DNA of 64,000 bases from Epiperipatus broadwayi (taxonomy: Eukaryota; Onychophora; Udeonychophora; Euonychophora; Peripatidae). Positions 33,570 through 44,699 of this stretch are shown here, one piece after another. Within the stretch, counting starts at the first letter, position 1. Every line of letters begins with the position of its first letter. The notes beneath the pieces are model-generated. The model worked only from the letters and a program-made list of their open reading frames with translations, did not search any database and was not told the origin of the DNA. A program made the position numbers and the translations under genes. The stretch covers positions 5,794,853-5,858,852 of the forward strand of contig JAQFVV010000021.1 in the NCBI GenBank assembly GCA_028023455.1. Direction: 5' to 3'.

Positions 33570-34655
33570 ATATATTTTTATGCTTGGAGTGTGATTTTTT
33601 TTACTTAAATTTTAATAGTAGTAATTATATCGGTTTATGTTTTATTCTCAATATGGTCACATAGTGTACATTATATATGTTAATTTAAGTTATCTGAAAT
33701 ACAAAAAGGTTTTAAAGTGCCCAAATTATGCTGAACTGTGAGTAGTTATAAACTGCCAATGTTCTAGAGAATAGTCTTAAAAATTTTAAACTTTTCCAAA
33801 TGCAAATAATTGTTAGTAATACACAAAGACATCACAAGTTAATAGATTGCACAATGTTTTGAGTGATACTATTATCTATTCTTTTGTGCAGAAGTGGTAG
33901 TATATTTTTGAACTTAAGCAACATAGCATGTTGTTTATATTGTATGAACAGAAAAATAAGTTTATTCTTAATTTAGTTACTGGTTTATTATTATTTCTTG
34001 GTAAAATTATTAAATATTTGTTTCTTAATAAGCACATGACATTTAGCTTTAGATATTATTTGAAAAATAATAGCTTTTTAGCAGAAAGTTAATTAAATGA
34101 AAATTTACTAAAATCAAATAAGAAAAACCTATTGTCAAAAATGTTCATAAATAACAATTGAATTTTAATATTTTATAAAAATGTTTCTGATATGTGAATT
34201 TATGCTTTAGTAAAATTTGTCTTAAATATAAATATATGCTACTTACAAATCAGTCTGGGTAGAGCAATTTTAGTCTTTATTAAAATTATTATGATTATCT
34301 ACGATTACTAAATATTTGATATATTTTAATTAATTAATTATGTAAATTTAAAATTCAAACATATGTTTTTTTTTAGTTGTTGAAGATTTATAGAGTATTT
34401 TTATATCTATTGTACATTTTGTATTAATTTTTAGCTACTACTGACCTATTCCTGCTTTAAAGATGGCCATCTATTGCCACACAAATAAATTGACATTAAT
34501 ATAGCAAGTGGAATTGTTATTTACAACTTTGTTAAAAATGATTCTTTAAATCTTTAAAAGTTATATTTAATTAATTAATTAAATAAAATATACTATCAAA
34601 TATTTAGCAATCATAAATAATCATAAGTCAAGAATATAAAATTTCACTGCCTAGA
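33570..34655. other. Non-coding A+T-rich stretch
   Basis: No gene. TTAATTAATTAAT-type runs occur at about 34328 and 34568. Confidence 0.5.
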
Positions 34656-34660
34656 TTAAT

Positions 34661-34718
34661 ACAAATGTACCATATATATATATATTGTCACAAATGTACC
34701 ATATATATATATATTGTC
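34661..34718. repeat. Tandem duplication, period 29
   Basis: ACAAATGTACCATATATATA followed by a TA run and TTGTC is present twice, at 34661 and 34690, without mismatch. Confidence 0.9.
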
Positions 34719-34729
34719 AGAAAATATTT

Positions 34730-35200
34730 TGTTTTCATTAAATTATTATTATTTTTTTAATTTAAATGATTAAACAAAGTATTTATTTGATTACTTATTT
34801 CTGTTTATGACTTTTTTTATTTATAAAATTGATAGTTTAATTTTTAAACTAATTATGTTTTTTGAATGAATATTTCTAATGAAATTTATAAATAAATTCT
34901 AGATAAAATAGAGAAAGATAAAATACATACAAGAAGATTAATTAAAGTGTAGGAGGTTATATAAAAAAAGAAAACTTCAAAGTTTAATAATAATAATATT
35001 AATTTTTCACACACTCCTTATACATTTTAAAAACTTCTAAATATAACATATTAATTAAAAAATTACCCAAACTTCATATGAATGACGCTTCAGGGTTTGT
35101 TTTCTTCATGTGTTTTAGAATTGACCAACAATCCATTAACATAATATTCTTATTTAAATATTACCACCGTGCTTTATTTAATGTCAGATATACTACTAGT
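34730..35200. other. Non-coding A+T-rich stretch
   Basis: I see no gene and no known family here. Confidence 0.5.
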
Positions 35201-35224
35201 TTGATGTTTTCCTGAAGGTTTGTG

Positions 35225-35792
35225 ATGATGATCTTTTAGTTGTATTTATATGTTGGACTAGTTTCACCATCTAATATGAGTATTGAATGTCTTTAGAAAA
35301 AAATAACTTAATATTTCAATATTTCAATACATTCAACTGTTAGTAATAGCACACAGACTAGTGTATGCACAATGTCTTGAGAGGTATTATTCTTTTCTCT
35401 TCTTCAGGTGTTACTGGCCTGACCAGTGACAGTACTACCATGGGAATCAAACCTGGACTCTTAAGTTCTTTGAGTGTTGAATTTTAAGGTAATACTGTAA
35501 CCAAGGATGGCTCAGTTAGTTAAAGCATTATCTTAAAATTGAATACTAAAAAATCTAAGAGTTCAGGTTCGATTCTCATGCTAGTACTCTCACTAGTCAG
35601 ACCAGCAACACCTGAAAAAGAGGAAAGAATAATAACTCTCAAAACATTGTGTATATACTAGTTTGTGTGCTATTATTAAGATTTGAACGTACTTGAAATA
35701 TTGAAATAAAGATAATTTTTTCTAAAGACATTCAATATTCATATTAGATGATGGAAATAGTTCAACATATAAATATAATACCAGTTTTGATG
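35225..35792. mobile_element. Family C foldback, best copy, with pol III-like centre
   Basis: Left arm: TTATATGTTGGACTAGTTTC, GTATTGAATGTCTTTAGAAA, ACAATGTCTTGAGAGGTATT, TTCTTCAGGTGTTACTGGCC. Right arm: CCAGCAACACCTGAAAAAGA, ACTCTCAAAACATTGTGTAT, AAGACATTCAATATTCATAT, GATGGAAATAGTTCAACATA. The centre (about 35505-35580) contains TGGCTCAGTTAG at 35508-35519, a near consensus pol III A box, and GGTTCGATTCT at 35566-35576, a near consensus B box. The element could thus be transcribed by pol III from its middle, which is unusual for a foldback. No protein frame. Confidence 0.82.
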
Positions 35793-36184
35793 ATTAAACT
35801 TTAACAGTGAATTGAGTGTGGTGTTATTTAAATAAGAATAACGCATAACAATGGATAAATGGCCACTTCTAAATCATGTAATGACTGAAGTTGATTGTTA
35901 ATGTTTAAAAGTTTAAAATCTTTTATAGAAAGCACAAAAAGATTTAATATGCTTTTATTAATTAAATATTTAGAAAATCAATAAAATGTTTATTTATATA
36001 CCATTCATAGTATTTTTGATCCACTAAAAAACAAAAACAAAATAGTTTAAAGATAATTTTTAATTGTTTTTTTTTTTTTAAATTTGCTTCATTTCGGTAC
36101 TTATATTTTAAATTATTTACCTATATCCACGAAATATGCGGAGTGAAAACGTATATATATATATTAAAAACTCTACTTTTTTAA

Positions 36185-36405
36185 AAGATTGGCTAGCTTA
36201 ATATATAGCTGAGCACTTATTGCATATATGTGTGTAGATGATAATCTGGACCAACTAATGATTGCTTGTTTAGCATGAAATACGTATATTGGTTATTATT
36301 TATGTTTTCAACATATATGTGTTCAAGTGTATCAGTGTTATGAGATAGAGTGGAAAGTGGTGGGTCATGTGAAAGGCTGTGCTCATATATCCTATATATT
36401 AAACA
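36185..36405 (-). mobile_element. Family D copy, minus orientation, truncated
   Basis: It runs from GATTGGCTAGCTTAATATAT through GATAATCTGGACCAACTAAT to the edge TGTGCTCATATATCCTATAT. The 90-codon frame overlapping it is repeat-derived. Confidence 0.8.
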
Positions 36406-36409
36406 GTTG

Positions 36410-36960
36410 TATGTAAGGGTTAAAAACCCAACAAAACATCTTTTATGAACAATTACAATTACCACATAAGCAAACTTGTGAAATAACATATATATTTAAA
36501 AAAAAAATAATGGTGTTCAGGTACAACTTTTAGGGGAGGGGGGCAGTTACTGTTTAAAAAGCTTAACACAAGTAATAAAATAATAATGAGACCTAGATTT
36601 AATTGTTTTTAATTGCTTCAAATTGTTAATAAATTAACAAAATTCAACATAAAATGGGCAGATGACTTTTAATGAAGTAAAATTTTTCAAAAGCCATAAA
36701 ATTAAATTTATTTTACATTTGGTTAAAAGCTTAATCAAAGAGAATTTAATCTTTCTTAATAAATTATTAAGAGTTGTTAATTCATTTTATAAGTGAATCG
36801 AAAGTTCAATTATAAATTAATTATAACGTGAATACATTTATAAAGTTGTTGACTGTTCACATTAAAAAGTTTTTGAATATTTATAAATGTTAGTTACGAA
36901 TTGAAATATAAGAATCTGTACAGATATATATATATATTGTATAGGTGAAGCAAAAATAAT
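36410..36960. other. Non-coding A+T-rich stretch
   Basis: No gene. A short G-rich word AGGGGAGGGGGGCAG occurs at about 36531. Confidence 0.5.
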
Positions 36961-37090
36961 TTTAATTATTTTCATTTACCAAAAAAAAAAAAATGGAAAT
37001 GGTTTATTGTTCCCAAGTTCCTAAGAAGTTTGAACACCAGAAGTAACAGCGTTAGGGGCACAATTTTCGAACCTTTAGAATCTCGTATGG

Positions 37091-37539
37091 CAGGTGTGTC
37101 CAACAAGTCGATCGTTATCCATCGGTCGATCGCGAGGCCAATCTGGCAAGAACTGTCGGGTAACGAGTGAAACAAATTAAGTCAAGATTTTCAAGTTTTT
37201 TTTGTTATTTTTGGTTTTGTTCTAATTTTTTTTTCCAATTCTAGATAGGTGAAGTCCACTAAGCCGTATCATTATTGAAAATAATATTTTTAGTCTTGAT
37301 TCAATGTAGCTAATTTGAATTAATAAATATTGTTAATAATTACTCATGTTGCTTTAATTCCCCGGACATAAGTTTTTTGGCCGTTAAATAATTGTTATTT
37401 TTTTACTAGGTAGATGTATAAAAATAATGTGTATTTCACATCTCCCTCCACTTAGACTACGCCTATGACAACAAGTCCATCGCAACACACTTTTAAAATA
37501 AAAATTAAATCTTATAAACACAAAAGTTGGCCACCCCTG
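37091..37539. mobile_element. hAT MITE copy 2, 449 bp, perfect 8-bp TSD
   Basis: Inverted relative to copy 1. It starts CAGGTGTGTCCAACAAGTCG and ends GTTGGCCACCCCTG. TCGTATGG flanks it at 37083-37090 and 37540-37547 without mismatch. Subterminal words GATCGATCG/CGATCGACC and CTCGTTACCCGACAG are shared with copy 1. Intact TSD and near-intact termini suggest a fairly recent insertion. Confidence 0.94.
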
Positions 37540-37574
37540 TCGTATGGTATATATAAATAAAGTTTATACGAAAC

Positions 37575-37850
37575 TTTGTGATAATGGCATTTTATTTACA
37601 ATTATTGATCTAGAATTAAATGTTAAATATCTTTAGAAAAATTCAAGTTTTATTTAAACTTTAAAAATATATTTAACTGCTAATAATAGCATGCAAGCAA
37701 CATTTTAAGCGCAATTGATTCACCTCGCTTATTTGAATTGCTAGTTTGACTAGTGATAGAACTAGCATGGGATCAAACCTGGGATTTTTAGATCCATGAA
37801 TACTAAATTGAAGATAATACTCTAACTAGGATAGTCTTTCAAAAGCAACG
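37575..37850. mobile_element. Family C left half
   Basis: GGCATTTTATTTACAATTAT, GTTAAATATCTTTAGAAAAA, TTGACTAGTGATAGAACTAG and CATGGGATCAAACCTGGG follow the left arm of the 35.2 kb copy. The right arm is absent. Confidence 0.6.
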
Positions 37851-38137
37851 GGCAGTAGATATTTAATATACTTACCTATAAGGGTCTTTCTGATTTCTCA
37901 ATTTTTTGTTAAGAGTAAAGATAATGACGGGTTTCTGAATGTTATGAATTGTCACTTTAATGTTTCAAAACAATTTTATTAATGAATTACATTGTATATG
38001 ATGTATTAGGTATTTAGGTTCATATTGTTTTAAAGGTCAATAATTATGAGTGATGAGTCTTTTGGTGATGAGGTTTATAAATCAATTTGATCTGTAAATT
38101 GTTATGTTTTGGATGGTTTCAGTATTTGGAATAATTT

Positions 38138-38650
38138 CTAGGTTTCATCATATAGAAATTTTGATGAGAGTATTAAGTCTTTATTTATAATTTTGTTGAT
38201 GAGGTTGATAAATGTGAGGTCTGAATTAGGAGGTTTAGAGGTGAAAATTGTCTTGCATCGAACACTCCAGATGGTGTGAGTCAGAAAAATAGATAGATTA
38301 ATAATTGGGAAGTGTCTACTCTGGATGGAGTCTTTTATTGAGAGTATTTTATAATAGTCAATCTTTGAATTGTGAAAAATGAGCATCCTGATGTTTGTAA
38401 AACCAGTACATGATTTTATAATGTGGTCAAAGGTTTTTTCTTGTGTTTTGCAGATTGGACATATAGGATCCACTTTGTTTAGAAATCTTTTGTAGTTGGT
38501 ATGTATGGCACCTAGGTTGATTTTAATCAAAAAAGTTAGAAATTTGGGCTCTAGCTTTAAAAATTTGAATAAGGAGGTGATTCTGTGGTTGTTGATTCTT
38601 ATTGTGGGTTTTATATTGTTGATGATTGGATTTAATATTAGGTTTGACTT
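38138..38650 (-). pseudogene. LINE tail, zinc-knuckle type (same family as 14.0 kb)
   Basis: Minus-strand frame: LEPKFLTFLIKINLGAIHTN, then NKVDPICPICKTQEKTFDHI with a following KSC, that is a C..C...H...C cluster, then a hydrophobic tail with LTHTIWSVRCKTIF. The shared LEPKF, DPIC and H(I/L)I..C words tie it to the relic at 14.0 kb. The zinc-knuckle segment is intact in frame for 130 codons, longer than most relics here, but no RT catalytic block precedes it. Confidence 0.72.
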
Positions 38651-38881
38651 ATAGGTTTATTTACTATTATCGTGTGAGCATCAAATTCATATAATAGTTT
38701 AAAATTACTCCATAATAGCCCATTGACTAAGATAATATTTACTCATCATCTATTAATCTGTTAATAAATATTAAATTAATATACTAGAGTCACATGGCAG
38801 ATTTCAGATGAGAATTAAAAGAAAGTGCCAAGAAAATCAGAACTAGAATTGAATGGAGGACTTATGCTCCACAATCTGATA

Positions 38882-39115
38882 TTATACCAAGAATCTTATG
38901 TTCCACAGTCTGATACCATGTCTATGCATTAAATCACACCAAACATTAAAAATATTAACTAAGATTGACTTTGAGTATAAAACCACCATAATATTCTTAA
39001 TATATTTGATTACAACTTTTCTATGCAGATGAATAAATGGTATTGAATTGTGTAATTTAGTTGCAGTGATAAAATCGATGAATTCAAGAACTGAAGGTTT
39101 CTGATTAAATTTCAA
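38882..39115 (-). pseudogene. Probable fragment of the same LINE tail family
   Basis: The frame contains KPSVLEFIDFITATKLHNSI, comparable to LEPKFIDFVIKLNHDTFP in the 14.0 kb relic. No cysteine cluster in register. It may be a second degraded copy lying upstream of the 38.1 kb one. Confidence 0.35.
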
Positions 39116-39519
39116 ATTGAAGAAGAGAAATCATTATGATGGTAAATCGGATTAAACAATTATAAAAAGACTGGCACATTAACTTTATTGATCTTTCAAT
39201 AACTCACTGCACCTTAATCTGTTTTAAACAAAATATACAAATATATTGTTAAAACCTTTAATAAATATTGTATTATAAATAGTAAGATAATAAAGTAAAG
39301 ATAATTATAAGTCAACTAATTTTTTGAATATACTGGCAATTTTATATATGTAAAAAATAGACAAAAACTTATGATATATGAAGGGTATCTCACTTGTGTC
39401 TCATTCAATATTGTAGAATTTTGTAAAACTAATTGACGACTTTATATTCAAGCACACACACACATGCATATATATAAAATAAATAAAATATCCGTTAATT
39501 AAAAAACAATATTGTAATT

Positions 39520-39807
39520 ATAATTGAAATAATATTTTTAACGGTTTACAAACAATTACAAACAATCCTTAAATCCGCAGAAGTACTTTCGGTTACTTTC
39601 TAACCTGCCTCAACTGCCATTAAATTCAAAAACCAAAAGCGGAAGCAAACGTCATCAATTCAAATTCCACGAATCTCGTATTTTAATATTAGAAGCTTGT
39701 CGATTTATTAAACGTGTTTTATTCATGTTTATAAAAATTGCCTCTTTAATTTTTCTTTTACTATGGTTTCTCACTTCATGAAGAATTTTCACACTTTCAA
39801 AATTAAA
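39520..39807 (-). pseudogene. PLE-b C-terminal fragment and 3' UTR, minus strand
   Basis: A clean frame on the minus strand (39803 to stop at 39655) reads ESVKILHEVRNHSKRKIKEA and then FINMNKTRLINRQASNIKIR. It matches, residue by residue in places, the tail after the GIY-YIG domain of PLE-a (VKILCIERNNNK, KIKEAMLMNK, INKQAANIRI). It is therefore the very end of a Penelope-like ORF followed by about 135 bp of 3' UTR. The frame has no stop, which suggests it is younger than PLE-a. The GIY-YIG and RT parts are missing. Confidence 0.82.
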
Positions 39808-39977
39808 CATTAAAATACGAGATTAGTGGAATTTGAATTGATGACATTTGCTTCCGCTTTTGGTTTTTGAATTTAATGGCAGTTGAGGCAGGTTAGAAAG
39901 TAACTGAAAGTACTTCTGCAGATTTAAGGATTCTTTGTAATTGTTTGTAAACCGTTAAAAATATTATTTCAATTATA
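39808..39977 (+). pseudogene. PLE-b tail, plus strand, head to head
   Basis: This about 170-bp arm is the near-identical inverse of 39520-39690: it begins ATTAAAATACGAGATTAGTG, includes the ORF end, GGCAGTTGAGGCAGGTTAGA, and stops at AATATTATTTCAATTATA. The two copies diverge outward from about 39807, repeating the plan of the PLE-a pair at 29.2 kb. A TA run follows the 3' end. Confidence 0.85.
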
Positions 39978-39989
39978 TATATATATATC

Positions 39990-41010
39990 ATAGTAACTTA
40001 ATTATTATATAATTACTGATAATTATAAAGGTTATTACATATTGAGATCTGTCTAATTTAATATAAAAATATTATTGGTGACCAAAAATATAATTGCCGG
40101 ATAACTACCTCCAAATAATATTTTATAATATTATTATTTATAAAAAAGGCATGTGAACTTTTGTCTGTATCAGCCTTCCTAGTCAAAGGCTAGAAGATGT
40201 CTACAGTTAGCAAAAGACAGTCACAAATACAAGTAGTTACCAACCTAATGCTGATTTATATAGCTAAAAGGCAAGTGCCATAGATTAAAAATTTTAGGGT
40301 TTTTTTGAATTTCAGGCTATTATCTTGAATATTAGAAAGTATTTAAAAGTATCTACTTAGTAAAAATGCACTAATTTTAGCTACAAATCCTAAGTCTTCA
40401 GTGATGTAGTCATTTCAGTTTAAGAATGTGACATAGTAGGAGTAACATCTAAAATGCAATGACTATTCAGACTTATAGTAGTGCAAATGCGTACAAATGC
40501 AACAAACATATAATTAATTCATTTCCTATAACTACTAATAGTTATTTTAATATTAAAGGGATTTGGGTGTAGCAGAGAATTGTGAAATGTGTATTTAGTA
40601 TATATTTATTGTCGTGTTTGCATTCTATTGCATTTGGGAAGTCTGTCTTGGCAGTGAATCTAATTAATTGTGTAAACATTTTTTTTTTTTTTTTAATTTT
40701 TGGGGTAGTTTTGTTTAATTCTAAATTTGGTGTTATTGATTTATTTTTGTATTTACACATACGAAAATAATAAGAAATACATAAAAATTAACTAAAAACA
40801 AATAGATAAAAACAAACACAATTATCTGTCTAAATATTATATGATTTTAATATTTCAGTCAGAGAACTGATTTTCGTCAGAAAATAATACCAAAGGATTT
40901 CTTTCAAAAACTAAACATTAAAAATCGATTTCATTTGCATATCTGATGAAAGAAAATTATTGAGTTAATAATCTTTTTTTTAAAAAAGTTTAACTAAACA
41001 ATTGCTTTAT
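39990..41010. other. Non-coding A+T-rich stretch
   Basis: No gene. Overlapping frames at 40542-40770 on both strands span a T run and are not supported. Confidence 0.5.
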
Positions 41011-41019
41011 AGTAAGATA

Positions 41020-41200
41020 ACCAATCTTCATACTTTAATGAGTGCTGGTTTTAGCATGAAATATGTATATTGGTGATTATTTATCTTTTCAACATGTGGG
41101 TGATCAGGTGAGTCAGCAATATAAGATGGCACTGAAAGTTGTAGGTCGTGTGAAAGTCTGAGTTCGAATCCCGCATATATTACATATATAAATGCAGGTG
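41020..41200 (-). mobile_element. Family D fragment with clear B-box-like edge
   Basis: It includes GAGTGCTGGTTTTAGCATGA, ACATGTGGGTGATCAGGTGA and ends AAGTCTGAGTTCGAATCCCG (41149-41172). GAGTTCGAATCCC is a good pol III B box; most other D copies have lost it, so this copy may be close to the ancestral edge. Confidence 0.75.
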
Positions 41201-41209
41201 TAAGTCTGT

Positions 41210-43420
41210 ACAATGTATTAAAATAGATTATGCAGAATATGCACGTGCAAACACACACTCAATTTGATCTAAACACGCATTTTAACTATTCTTCACATTA
41301 ATGCTTTTCGTATTTTTTTTGGTTAAATTGTTTTTTTTTTTTAATGTAGATTTTAAAATATGTTTTTGATTTAATAACCTAATTAATTTAATGATTAAAC
41401 GATTATAATTCTTCATGTCGCAGCTCTAATACCACAGTATCCAATATTGTTTATTACTTAGACTATTAATGATTTTTTTTTTTTAGTAGAATTTATTATA
41501 AATTTAAAGATTACGCTTAGAAGTACAAATATTACTGTGTGAAATGTGTAAAAAATATATATAATAAGTATCTAAATGTTTCACCACGATTATTTAAAAT
41601 AAAATGTAATCTCTTGTATGTTTTTAAATTTATAATTGTACTAAAAAAAATAGTGGGGGGAAAAGAGATTGACTTTTATATGATTATTGGAAATAGATAA
41701 CTTTTGTAATAATTTAATAAACGTCCCTATATCAATTAATCTTCCTAGAAATATTAATAAAAAAGACTTTTAGAAGTTTAAAAATACATGAGATCATTCT
41801 TCTGTATTATCTAGTGAAGTTCATTAGTGAAATTGGGTGGAAAAAGTTTTGTAAAAATTGATAATACATGTATATATATATATGCATATATTGAATTCGT
41901 TAGTTATTTAAAATTAAACTCATGTAAAATTCTGATTGATTTTTTTTATTAAACTTTTTTTTTTCTTGAAACCATTATTGAAGAATATAGATTTTTAAAG
42001 AGAATTTCCAATATGTGATTATTATGCTTTGAAATTGTTCTATATTTCAGAATTTGCATTATAAAGTTTATTATTTTTAAAAACTGATAACGCAAACCAT
42101 TTTCCATTTTGATAAACTTTGTAAGTTATTAAAATGTCATTATAAAGATTTTTCTAATTCTGTTTTTTTCCCCCCACTTTTTATAAAAAAGTTAAATTAA
42201 AACTTCTCCTGTTTGAGAAGATAAATTTTATGCTAATTTAATTGTTATTCTGCAGTGAGATATAATGAATTTAATAAGATTTTATATTAGAGTTAAGTAC
42301 TATACTACATTTACAATTATGAATTAATTTTCGCCACTGGATGTCAGTTAGGTGTTAAATGCTAGCTTTACATAGCAACACACTTTAGATCGCAAAGATT
42401 TCAACTTTTTATTTTAATCATATGATTTGTGGTTACTTTAAAGGTCAGGTGATAATGGCCTTCAATCACGAAAGTAACTGGCAGATTGGAATACATCCAC
42501 TCACGTCTCCAGGGTAAGATTTTTTTTATCTTACTTTTTTTTAATGAGAATATTATCCATTCTTACCACCTGGTATTGATTGGTCAGAACAATTACTGAC
42601 TGAAGAAAGTGGAAATGACAAAAAAATCTAACTCTAATAAAAATGCACTGTATGCAAGTTTGAGGCACAAATATTATTTGACCACGGAGAAACAATTATA
42701 CAGTAAATAAAATATAGCATTTGATAAATATTCGAAATCAGACATATTCAACTTTTTGTTGTATATACACCCTCATAAATAATGTATTTTTAATTACCTA
42801 TCTATTTGGTGGTCATCATCATTATTACCATAATTATTTATCTATTAGTGATCATCATCATCATCATTACCATAATTAAACATCACAGACTCAACACCCA
42901 TATATGTACAATGCTTTTTTGTTTACCATTTTTTTCCAGTTTTATTTATCTCTTGTTAAAACACTAAACATAAATTATCTCCACACTATTTTTTTAAGGT
43001 CATTTGTCCATATTCTGTATGATCTTTTTTTTTCATTTATTCTTTGAGTAATACTTAAAATTAAGATTTTGGTTTTCATCACCTTCATTTTACATATTTT
43101 TTTCAACAAAAGTTTTATTCACTTCACTTTATTGTACAATTCTTCAGTAAAAATATCTTGAAGAGTCTCAATAAGTAGAGATGCCATAGTTTAGACATTC
43201 ACTATACCTATACACAAAAAATTCCAGGGCAAAGAGTATTTACAGTAAATTACACGATCCAATATAATATACTGCAATTTAATGAATTTAAAGTTTAATA
43301 TTTTTTAATACTTAAGTGAGCTTTGATTTTATAAATGTATAAGTGAAAGTAATTTTCTTTAAACAAGAATAAACATGAATTTTCTTTCCAATTCATCCAA
43401 GATCATTTCAAACACTTTTT
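41210..43420. other. Non-coding A+T-rich stretch, 2.2 kb
   Basis: I see no gene, no family named here and no long open frame. It contains CATCATCATCATC-type triplet runs at about 42822 and 42851, and a mixed-composition patch at 42430-42520 (AACTGGCAGATTGGAATACA) without identifiable function. Confidence 0.45.
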
Positions 43421-43429
43421 AGCAAAAAG

Positions 43430-43690
43430 CTTTTATTGTACATGTTTCAACTGCCATGGAGTCTTCTTCAGAACCAGTTTACTTTAATTTTTTTTTTTTT
43501 TTAAAAAAAAAAAGAAAAATGTTTTTAAAAAAGATTAAAATAACTGGCTCTGAATGTTTTTTTTTTTTTATAAAAAAAAAATCATTAAAGTAAACTGGCC
43601 CTGAAGAAGACTCCAGGGCAGTCAAAATGTAGGCGTATGTGTATATATGAACAATAAAAGGTTTTTGCTAAAAAATATTTGAAGTGATTT
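43430..43690. mobile_element. Inverted pair of PLE-type terminal motifs
   Basis: The left arm (minus strand) reads CTGAAGAAGACTCCATGGCA then GTTGAAAC and GTACAATAAAAGCTTTTTGC. The right arm (plus, from 43590) reads CTGAAGAAGACTCCAGGGCA then GTCAAAATG and GAACAATAAAAGGTTTTTGC. Arms diverge outward and are separated by A/T runs. Sequences of this plan, CTGAWGAA, a short stem, then GAAAC, are characteristic of the terminal repeats of Penelope-like elements, some of which carry hammerhead ribozymes. No protein-coding part is present. Confidence 0.55.
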
Positions 43691-43705
43691 GGATAAATCG
43701 GATTT

Positions 43706-43817
43706 TTTTTTTTTCCATGTGTCATAGCATCGGCCGGTACGCGAACCCACAACCGTCTGCAAACAACCACTTGCTTGCATGGCGGCTGCGATACCTCTCA
43801 GCTAACAATGCAAGACA
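43706..43817 (-). mobile_element. SINE-1b with 11-bp target duplication
   Basis: AAATCGGATTT flanks the element at 43695-43705 and 43818-43828. The minus strand has GTTAGCTGAGAGGTATCGCA, GCAAGCAAGTGGTTGTTTGC, GACGGTTGTGGGTTCGCG and an A-tail. It landed at the right edge of the PLE-type inverted pair. Frames at 43585-43770 and 43684-44139 include the SINE and are not genes. Confidence 0.92.
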
Positions 43818-44497
43818 AAATCGGATTTATATAAGATATTATTGCAAAAATAAAGAAAAAGATGATTTTGGTAATATTTCTGATGATTTTTCTTTCATAA
43901 TGCATTTGTCAATTTCTTTTTTCACATTTCTCTTTGATGTCTTCTTATATCTCAAGGAGAATGCATACCCTAAATTGAGTATTGTAACCTGTGACTCAGA
44001 GCTACATTTACTTTCTAATTTTTATCCCACATTTACAACAAACTCAGATACATATATACATTTCAAAATATTTGCATCTGAATTTATTTTTTGGTTTGGC
44101 CTTTTTCTCCAAGCAATGAACTATGTTAAAAAAAAATAAAAAAAACATCTTTTAGCATATTTTCAGATAAAACTTATATATATTGTTTTTGTTCAAGCAA
44201 AAAGATACTCAAAATGTTAAATAATACATGATAACTCACCATTTCTCTTTATATAGCTCATTATAAGCAAATATTCTTGAATAGTTTCTTACATAGGGAT
44301 AGTGAAGGATATGATGAGGATGGTTAGGGTTTGATGGTTGTTTTATTTTTAGTTTATCTTATAAATAAGAATAGTTAGGTACTCATTTAACAACCAACAT
44401 TAGATGATTAATTGGGTTATGTGTGCCCCAGATGTCTGAGAGAGAAATCCTAAATCTCTTGAAAATCATTTTACTCTGATCAGATCTGAACCCTAGA

Positions 44498-44695
44498 TTA
44501 TAGACATGGCAGGTAGATGACTACATTTGCTTCATGAAACCTTTGTATATATATTTATATATTGCAGTTTGAAAGAGAAGGATATGAGAGACTTTAACCC
44601 CATATCATAGACATGGCAGGTAGATGCCCTACATTTGCTTCATGAAATCTTTGTATATATATGTATGTACTGTAGTTTGAAGAAGGGTATGAGAA
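44498..44695. repeat. Tandem duplication, period about 107
   Basis: TAGACATGGCAGGTAGATG at 44501 and 44608 starts two units that continue with CTACATTTGCTTCATGAAA, TTTGTATATATAT, CAGTTTGAA/TAGTTTGAA and GGATATGAGAG/GGGTATGAGAAG. GATCTGAACCCTAGA before the first unit may be a degenerate B box. Confidence 0.8.
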
Positions 44696-44699
44696 GAAA

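Noticed and set aside
43684-44139. 151-codon plus-strand frame
   Set aside because: Its first third is an antisense SINE and the rest is Phe/Leu/Ser-rich A+T-type sequence without a domain.
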